In this document: positions 5,618 through 10,153 of the stretch, in pieces
How positions within the stretch are numbered: position 1 is the first letter of the stretch
Layout of the letters: each line of letters opens with the position of its first letter
Assembly: GCA_040880545.1 (NCBI GenBank)
Contig: JBBDIE010000198.1
Coordinates: 1 to 10,153, forward strand
Direction of reading: 5' to 3'
DNA length: 10,153 nt
Origin: M55B112 sp040880545
GTDB lineage: Bacteria; Bacteroidota; Bacteroidia; Bacteroidales; GCA-2748055
Position numbers and translations under genes: made by a program
The notes under the pieces: model-generated
The model's database searches: none
Told to the model about the DNA's origin: nothing
Seen by the model: only the letters and a program-made list of their open reading frames with translations

Positions 5618-6709
5618 ATGTTTAAGGATTTTGTGGAACAATACAGTGATAACTGGCAGCATGTACTGATTCTGTCTGGCATTGCCATCATCGCCGTTCT
5701 AATTTTATACTATATCATCATTTTATCCATCCGGCGATTCAGCAGGCGAAAAGACATTAAACTGGATCACCACATCCACAGGAAGTTCAAGAGTCCGTTA
5801 CTAATCCTGCTTCTTAGTACAACCTTCAGTATTATTCTCACAATAACCGGGGTTGAGAATGATATTACGGGTCACCTGAATCACCTCGTCAACCTGGTTA
5901 TCATCTTTAGTTTTTCCTGGCTTGCCATTCGCTCCATCGGGTTGGGGAAGGAGTTGATTTTGCAGCGTTATGATTATTACGGGAAGGACAATCTCAAGGC
6001 GCGCACGGTATTCACCCAGTTTAATATCATGGAGCGGATCATGATCGCGGTGGTGGTCATTATTGCAGTTATTATTGCACTGATGACCTTTGAAAGCATC
6101 CGCAAGATCGGAGTAAGTTTGTTTGCCTCTGCCGGGGTGGCCGGTATCATTCTTGGATTCGCGGCCCAGAAACTGATAGGGAACGTGCTGGCCGGCTTCC
6201 AGATCGCTGTGGCACAGCCCATCCGGCTGGATGATGTGGTAATTGTTGAAGGTGAATGGGGAAAAATCGAAGAGATCACCCTCACCTATGTAGTGATCCG
6301 AATCTGGGATAAGCGAAGACTAATCGTCCCCACCACCTGGTTCATCGAAAAGCCCTTCCAGAACTGGACGAGGCAGTCGGCAGAGATCATGGGCACGGTC
6401 TTTATTTACACCGATTACAACGTTCCGTTCGACAAACTACGGGAGGAACTGACCCGGGTGCTGAAAACAGACGACAACTGGGACGGGAATGTGAACATAC
6501 TGCAGGTTACCAACGCCACGGAAAAAACGGTGGAGGTACGGGCGCTTATGAGTTCCCACGACTCTTCGGCAGCGTGGGACCTGCGGGTACATGTACGGGA
6601 AAAACTGATTGAATATCTTCAGAAAAACTACCCGGATAGTTTGCCCAGGACGAGGCTGGTAATTGAAGGGGAAGGAAAGGAAAAGGGGGAGGAGAGGAAA
6701 GAGGATTGA
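5618..6709 (+). CDS. MscS-family mechanosensitive ion channel
   Basis: From the ATG at 5618 the product has 363 residues; a TTG at 5609 would add only three. Predicted membrane segments are roughly at 13-38, 59-79, 87-107, 140-158 and the pore-lining helix at 164-190. The pore helix carries the Ala/Gly-rich packing pattern of MscS (SLFASAGVAGIILGFAAQKL), followed by the family stretch I-G-N-V-L-A-G-F-Q-I-A-V-A-Q-P-I-R-L-D-D-V-V and a beta domain with EGEWGKIEEITLTYVVIRIW and R-R-L-I-V-P-T-T-W-F. The cytoplasmic domain runs to about residue 347 and the last residues are highly charged (GEGKEKGEERKED). With five predicted segments it is larger than three-helix E. coli MscS and nearer to the YnaI/YbdG-like group. 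Expected role: inner-membrane release valve under hypo-osmotic shock. It sits between two genes of sugar metabolism, with no visible functional link to them. Confidence 0.93.
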   Translation: MFKDFVEQYSDNWQHVLILSGIAIIAVLILYYIIILSIRRFSRRKDIKLDHHIHRKFKSPLLILLLSTTFSIILTITGVENDITGHLNHLVNLVIIFSFSWLAIRSIGLGKELILQRYDYYGKDNLKARTVFTQFNIMERIMIAVVVIIAVIIALMTFESIRKIGVSLFASAGVAGIILGFAAQKLIGNVLAGFQIAVAQPIRLDDVVIVEGEWGKIEEITLTYVVIRIWDKRRLIVPTTWFIEKPFQNWTRQSAEIMGTVFIYTDYNVPFDKLREELTRVLKTDDNWDGNVNILQVTNATEKTVEVRALMSSHDSSAAWDLRVHVREKLIEYLQKNYPDSLPRTRLVIEGEGKEKGEERKED

Positions 6710-6934
6710 GAATAAGGAGCGTTGCGGATTGCTGGTTAGACGCTGTACCCACAGTGACAGACTTTTATAACCACAGAGGGCACAGTGAACAAGCTTGTAA
6801 AGAGTTTTGGGGCAGGGTTTTTTTGAGTCATCCTTGTCCCATCTGATGCATCCCGGTTCAGCCATTTTCTCGTCCCTGACTCCAGGTACTCCTACTGTTT
6901 TTTTTAATATCTTTATTCTATAAAACAATCCATT
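6710..6934. other. Intergenic stretch between MscS and isomerase genes
   Basis: These 225 bases hold no convincing gene. Visible elements are the 9-bp-period repeat CACAGAGGG/CACAGTGAA at 6772-6789, a 10-bp palindrome ACAAGCTTGT shortly after it, a T-rich run near 6830 and another near 6897-6905. TATCTTTA at 6908-6915 differs from the -7 consensus TAnnTTTG by one base and could start transcription of the next gene, but I see no matching TTTG at -33. Confidence 0.5.
6772..6789. repeat. Two-copy 9-bp tandem repeat (CACAGAGGG / CACAGTGAA)
   Basis: Two adjacent 9-bp units share CACAG and a G two bases later. The motif 'CCACAGAGGGCACAG' looks like an intergenic phrase I recall as frequent in environmental genomes; that is unverified here. 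Two degenerate units are not strong evidence on their own. Confidence 0.3.
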
Positions 6935-7780
6935 ATGAACTCGAACCGTCGTCATTTTTTCCGCAACCTGGGATTGCTGGGGCTGGGAGCTGCAGCGTCC
7001 ACAAAACTGAATCCACTTCACGCCGCGGATGTGTCAAAGTCCAAAAAACCGGTAAAATTTGAACTGGGTGTTGCATCCTATGGATTACGCGGTCTTTCCT
7101 TCGAGGAGATGACTGAGGCGATGGAGATACTGCAGATCAAAAATCTCTCATTGAAAAGCATGCACCTGCCCTTTGAGTTATCCAACAGTGAAATCAAGGA
7201 ACGGATGAACATATTGCGGGGAGCGGGACTGAACCCGTATGCACCAGGGGTGGTGTATATGAAGTCGGAGCAGGAGGTGCACGACCGGTTCGCATATACT
7301 GAAACCGCCGGCATGAATATGATCGTGGCGGTACCCGATTACCATCTGCTGGACCTGGTTGAGAAGAAGATTAAAGAGACCGGCATCCATATTGCCATTC
7401 ACTGCCACGGTCCGGACAACCTCCCCTACCCTTCGCCCGAAGATGCTTTTGAAAGGATCAGAGATCGCGATCCACGTTTGGGAATATGCGTTGACCTGGC
7501 CCATGTATTGCGCAGTAAACAGGATCCGGTACATCAGATGTTGCTGGTGAAGGACCGCATCCTGGATGTGCACATCAGGGATATCGACCGGGCGGACAAA
7601 GCCGGGCAGACATGCAGGCCGGGTGCAGGAGTATTCGATTTCGAAGCGTCGCTCAGAACCTTGGTGGAACTGGACTATGCAGGTTTTGTCTCCATTGAAT
7701 ATGAAGCGGAGATGAACAACCCGGTACCGGGACATGCTGAAACCAAGGGATACATCAACGGGGTGATCAGTAATTTATAG
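6935..7780 (+). CDS. Secreted TIM-barrel sugar isomerase/epimerase-like protein (possible 3-keto-glycoside lyase)
   Basis: A 281-residue xylose-isomerase-like TIM barrel (AP endonuclease family 2 fold). The N-terminus N-R-R-H-F-F-R-N followed by LGLLGLGAAAS is a Tat-type signal, pointing to export of a folded, metal-bound enzyme. Metal and active-site candidates sit at the usual strand ends: H156-C-H158-G-P, D187-L-A-H190, D211-V-H213-I-R-D and I-E255-Y-E. The segment DPRLGICVDLAHVLRSKQDP is typical of the group annotated 'sugar phosphate isomerase/epimerase'. In Bacteroides thetaiotaomicron such a protein works as a 3-keto-glucoside 1,2-lyase together with a DUF1080 protein and Gfo/Idh/MocA oxidoreductases; a DUF1080 gene lies 1.3 kb upstream here, with MscS between. 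By that analogy it may cleave oxidised glycosides in the periplasm. The family also includes true isomerases, so the reaction is uncertain. As I recall, most relatives have H-N-H-G where this has H-C-H-G. Confidence 0.85.
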   Translation: MNSNRRHFFRNLGLLGLGAAASTKLNPLHAADVSKSKKPVKFELGVASYGLRGLSFEEMTEAMEILQIKNLSLKSMHLPFELSNSEIKERMNILRGAGLNPYAPGVVYMKSEQEVHDRFAYTETAGMNMIVAVPDYHLLDLVEKKIKETGIHIAIHCHGPDNLPYPSPEDAFERIRDRDPRLGICVDLAHVLRSKQDPVHQMLLVKDRILDVHIRDIDRADKAGQTCRPGAGVFDFEASLRTLVELDYAGFVSIEYEAEMNNPVPGHAETKGYINGVISNL

Positions 7781-7810
7781 TTCGGGGTAGATAAACTGAG
7801 GGACCGGATG

Positions 7811-7825
7811 GTTGGGTCTGCCAAC
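7811..7825. terminator. Small hairpin between convergent genes
   Basis: GTTGG (7811-7815) and CCAAC (7821-7825) form a 5-bp stem with a 5-nt loop in the 45-bp gap between the isomerase stop and the rmuC stop. There is no T run on either strand. It could be a weak bidirectional terminator, but the evidence is thin. Confidence 0.25.
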
Positions 7826-9211
7826 TCAATCATTATCATTCCCCTCACTCAACAAGCTTGGCGGTAAATTCTTTTTCGTCTTCACCCCCAACTCCCGGAG
7901 TTTCTCCGCCTGTCCGATCAGGTTCCCCCTTCCGTCCTTCAACTGACCAATGGCAGAATCATAACTCTTCTGCGTCCTGTCGATCTGGGTGCCGAGGCTG
8001 GTGAGGTTCTCCACGAATCCCACGAATTTATCGTAGAGTGCCGCTCCACGTTCGGCGATGGCCGCTGCATTCTGGTTCTGGTACTCCCTTTTCCAGAGAT
8101 CCACGATCATTTTTAGCGCGGCAATCAGGTTGGTGGGACTGATAAAGAGGATCCGCTTTCCATAGGCATAGTGCCAGAGATCGGGATCGTTTTTCAGCGC
8201 CAGCATGTAGGCCGGTTCGTTGGGAATGAACATCATCACAAAATCGAGTGATGAGGTGAAGTCCTGGTAATTTTTGGCGCTCAGTTCATCAATGTGGTTT
8301 CGCATGGACTCCAGGTGCGCCTTCAGCGAAAGTTGTTGTATATCGGGATCATCCGATTCGGAATACCTGGTGTAGGCGGTAAGCGAAACCTTTGAATCGA
8401 TGATCACCTTCCGGTCGTCGGGATAGGCAATCACCACATCGGGCTGCATCTTCTTTCCCTGCTCGTTTTTCAGCATATTGCCATCCTCATCCCTGAGAAA
8501 ACTCTGCACAAAATATTCCCGGTCCTTTTCCAGTCCGGACTGTTCCAGGATCTTCTCCAGAATCATCTGGCCCCAGTCGCCCTGCGCCTTTGAACTTCCA
8601 CGCAATGCCCTGGTGAGATTGTTCGCCTCCTCACTCACCTTCTTATTCAGCTCAACCAGCCGTTCCAACTCCTTACCCAGGGAGAAGCGCTCCTTCGACT
8701 CCTTATCGTATACCTCTTCCACCTTTTTCCTGAACGTTTCGATGTTCTCCCCCAGTGGTTTGAGGATGATCTCCAGGTTATCGCGGTTCTGCCTGGTGAA
8801 CTTCAATGTCTTATCATCCAGGATCTTGTTGGCGATATTTTCAAATTCGGTATTGAACTTTTTTCCCAGCGCTTCGATCTCCTTTTTCTGGGTATCCAGT
8901 TTCTCTGCCAGTGCCCTGTTATCGGCCTGCAGCACCGCTGTCTGTTTGTTCAACTCATTATATGCGTCGGTTCGTTTATTCACCTCTCCCTTTAACTCTT
9001 CAATCTCCTTTTTCAGGTTACCGTTCACCTCCGTGGCTGATTCGATACGTGCCATGTACATGGCATTATCGTTGGAGGCACGGCTCAATTCCCCGGAAAT
9101 CCTTTCAAATTCCTCTCTGGATATTGCTTTTGATCTTGCAAGGAGTGTTGCGATAATGTACCCTGCTGTGCCACCTATTGCAAGGCCCGAAATAATATAA
9201 ATGAGTTCCAT
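7826..9211 (-). CDS. rmuC: DNA recombination protein RmuC
   Basis: A 461-residue protein with the full RmuC layout. Residues about 4-24 (IYIISGLAIGGTAGYIIATL) form one N-terminal membrane anchor. Residues about 30-200 are strongly charged and heptad-like (a long coiled coil). The conserved RmuC domain starts near 206 with K-A-Q-G-D-W-G-Q-M-I-L-E. It contains Q-P-D258-V-V-I-A-Y-P and I-I-D272-S-K274, a PD-(D/E)xK-like nuclease pattern, and later F-V-M-M-F-I-P-N-E-P-A-Y and I-L-F-I-S-P-T-N-L-I-A-A-L. E. coli RmuC limits inversions at short inverted repeats; the biochemical activity is inferred from the fold. The length is normal and nothing is missing. It is convergent with the isomerase gene and 133 bp downstream of the acetyltransferase gene on the same strand. 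Confidence 0.95.
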   Translation of the reverse strand: MELIYIISGLAIGGTAGYIIATLLARSKAISREEFERISGELSRASNDNAMYMARIESATEVNGNLKKEIEELKGEVNKRTDAYNELNKQTAVLQADNRALAEKLDTQKKEIEALGKKFNTEFENIANKILDDKTLKFTRQNRDNLEIILKPLGENIETFRKKVEEVYDKESKERFSLGKELERLVELNKKVSEEANNLTRALRGSSKAQGDWGQMILEKILEQSGLEKDREYFVQSFLRDEDGNMLKNEQGKKMQPDVVIAYPDDRKVIIDSKVSLTAYTRYSESDDPDIQQLSLKAHLESMRNHIDELSAKNYQDFTSSLDFVMMFIPNEPAYMLALKNDPDLWHYAYGKRILFISPTNLIAALKMIVDLWKREYQNQNAAAIAERGAALYDKFVGFVENLTSLGTQIDRTQKSYDSAIGQLKDGRGNLIGQAEKLRELGVKTKKNLPPSLLSEGNDND

Positions 9212-9277
9212 GAGATAAGATCAGGTAAAAATATTTATCGATTCAAGATAATGAATAATCAGCATAAAACAGTGCAA

Positions 9278-9295
9278 ATTCGTGTCATTCGTGTT
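9278..9295. repeat. Two-copy 9-bp tandem repeat (ATTCGTGTC / ATTCGTGTT)
   Basis: Eight of nine bases agree between the two adjacent units, in the 133-bp spacer between rmuC and the acetyltransferase gene. On the other strand it reads as repeated ACACGAAT, another phrase I remember as recurrent in intergenic DNA of environmental bacteria, though I cannot confirm that here. Confidence 0.4.
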
Positions 9296-9344
9296 TCATG
9301 TACAGACAGTGGAACCAACCGGCCCCTGGGTGAATTCCCCTGGC

Positions 9345-9944
9345 CTACTCTGCTGCAGTCTCCTGTTTTTCTACTATATCTTTTCGCAAAAAATAGACCG
9401 GCATACCGATGGTTTCGTCGAAAAATTCATCGTACACTTCAAATCCAACATAGCGGTAAAGTTTTAGCAACTTTTCCACCGTGGTTTCAATCAGTATCGG
9501 GATGCCCTCTTCCCGGGCCAGGTTGTTCAGGTGGTCCCTGATATCTGCCAGTCCGCGTATACTGGTTACCCCGGGATCGCTGCCCAGGATCCAAACATAG
9601 ATGTAATCATCCAGATCGGGACGGCGGCTCTCCACGTATTTTTCACGTTTCGCGGTTTCGATCAGCTTGCCCATCTTTATGGTCCGGAGAAACATCTTCC
9701 CATAGTTCAGGTGGTCCGCCAGCGATTTTTTGTATTTACTTTTCTGCCAGTATACAATGGCCGTGGTTTTGTCTTTAGAAAGATATATTCCATTGAATTT
9801 CACAGCCAGGTCGTAAGCGTATGCCGACATGATCTTCAGCCGCTTTTCTGTTTTGCCCTTCCGGAGAATGGGCCTCAGGCGGTCGCTTTCACGGAATGCA
9901 CCCGCCATGATATCAAGAAGTATTTGTTTATCAGGGTTTGCCAT
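9345..9944 (-). CDS. GNAT-like N-acetyltransferase
   Basis: Starting at the ATG at 9944 the product has 199 residues (MANPDKQILLDIM...). An in-frame ATG at 10016 would add 24 hydrophobic, proline-rich residues that look like translated leader, so I prefer the inner start. The middle has strands F-N-G-I-Y-L-S and T-T-A-I-V-Y-W. Then comes Y-I-Y-V-W-I-L-G (114-121), a motif-A-like segment S-I-R130-G-L-A-D-I-R-D-H-L in place of the usual R/Q-x-x-G-x-G/A, then I-P-I-L-I-E-T-T (148-155) and L-Y-R-Y-V-G-F-E-V-Y (162-171). The order of strand, acetyl-CoA loop, 'E-T' strand and 'Y-x-x-x-G-F' is typical of GNAT enzymes, with a degenerate acetyl-CoA loop. The acceptor is unknown. No toxin-antitoxin partner is adjacent. 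Confidence 0.75.
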   Translation of the reverse strand: MANPDKQILLDIMAGAFRESDRLRPILRKGKTEKRLKIMSAYAYDLAVKFNGIYLSKDKTTAIVYWQKSKYKKSLADHLNYGKMFLRTIKMGKLIETAKREKYVESRRPDLDDYIYVWILGSDPGVTSIRGLADIRDHLNNLAREEGIPILIETTVEKLLKLYRYVGFEVYDEFFDETIGMPVYFLRKDIVEKQETAAE

Positions 9945-10083
9945 AGGGAATAAAAATAGGTAATAAAAGTCAGGATAGAAAATATTTGAAAGGGGGAGAG
10001 GGAGCAGGTGTTTCATTGAAAGGGCCGCTACGGGCCAATGCGCGAGGGCCGGACGATTTCAGATGGCCCCGAAAATTGCGTAC

Positions 10084-10152
10084 CTACGATCGGTTCTTCT
10101 TCAAATACTTCAACAACCCTCCCTCCATCAGTACCTTCCGTTGGCGGTTGGT
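10084..10152 (-). CDS. 3' end of a gene entering from the right edge (22 codons)
   Basis: Reading leftward from 10152, 22 codons end at TAG (10084-10086), with the sequence T-N-R-Q-R-K-V-L-M-E-G-G-L-L-K-Y-L-K-K-N-R-S. The x-x-x-G-G-L-L-x-Y-L-K pattern and basic tail resemble the C-terminus of aconitase-superfamily swivel subunits (LeuD/aconitase-like), but 22 residues are too few to assign a family. The other two frames give a shorter or less protein-like reading. Confidence 0.4.
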   Translation of the reverse strand, partial: TNRQRKVLMEGGLLKYLKKNRS

Positions 10153-10153
10153 C

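Noticed and set aside
6437..7021. Minus-strand open frame of 194 codons across the MscS end, the spacer and the isomerase start
   Set aside because: It overlaps two well-supported plus-strand genes and its product shows no recognisable family.
7178..7735. Minus-strand open frame of 185 codons
   Set aside because: It is antisense to the TIM-barrel gene, whose metal-ligand motifs are all in place on the plus strand.
8478..9200. Long plus-strand open frame of 240 codons opposite rmuC
   Set aside because: It lies wholly antisense to a clear RmuC coding region, and its Ser/Phe/Leu-rich product is what the reverse of a charged coiled coil gives. No domain or start signal supports it.
9945..10016. 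Upstream extension of the acetyltransferase gene
   Set aside because: The 24 extra residues are hydrophobic and proline-rich, unlike the soluble GNAT domain, and the inner ATG at 9944 gives a normal-length protein.
10017..10083. Repeated GGGCC/GGCCC blocks downstream of the right-edge gene
   Set aside because: Several short G/C blocks can pair in competing ways (for example GGGCC with GGCCC across a 14-nt loop), but no single good stem with a T run stands out, so I did not call a terminator.

Overview
The window looks like a draft scaffold from an anaerobic or facultatively anaerobic member of the Bacteroidota. The reasons are a perfect Bacteroidota-type -7 promoter box (TATATTTG) ahead of the main operon, A/T-rich leaders without clear Shine-Dalgarno sequences, and gene families common in that phylum (DUF1080 lipoprotein, xylose-isomerase-like TIM barrel, DUF5320 and DUF134 proteins). 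A run of exactly 100 N (1623-1722) is an assembly gap, so nothing can be said about the true sequence or distance there.

Layout. 1-1208 (minus): most of a lipoprotein serine hydrolase of the class C beta-lactamase-like family, cut by the left edge. 1209-1440: divergent intergenic region with a 22-bp perfect palindrome overlapping a -7 box that points right. 1441-4448 (plus): the centre of interest, a five-gene run made of a DUF134 (UPF0251) helix-turn-helix protein apparently joined to a NifX-like domain across the gap, a 56-residue DUF5320 microprotein, a NifX/NifB-family cofactor-binding protein, and two MinD/Mrp-type ATPases that each carry two [4Fe-4S] ferredoxin motifs and overlap by 4 bp. 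4568-5599 (plus): a DUF1080 lipoprotein. 5618-6709 (plus): an MscS-type channel. 6935-7780 (plus): a secreted TIM-barrel sugar isomerase/lyase-like protein. 7826-9211 (minus): RmuC. 9345-9944 (minus): a GNAT-like acetyltransferase. 10084-10152 (minus): the last 22 codons of a gene entering from the right.

How the genes may work together. The 1441-4448 block resembles the anaerobe-specific 'orange protein' (ORP) loci of sulfate reducers, where NifX-family proteins holding a Mo-Cu-S cluster are encoded beside two ferredoxin-containing MinD ATPases. The natural reading is a metal-sulfur-cluster assembly or carrier module: the ATPase pair loads or moves clusters, the NifX-like proteins hold them, and the DUF134 protein and the palindrome supply regulation. 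DUF5320 is a small partner of unknown role. This is inference from family knowledge and gene order. The DUF1080 and TIM-barrel genes belong to families that act together in the 3-keto-glycoside route of glycan cleavage, but here they are separated by the channel gene and no oxidoreductase partner lies in the window. The minus-strand genes on the right look like ordinary chromosomal genes. No rRNA, tRNA, CRISPR array, transposase or phage gene was recognised.
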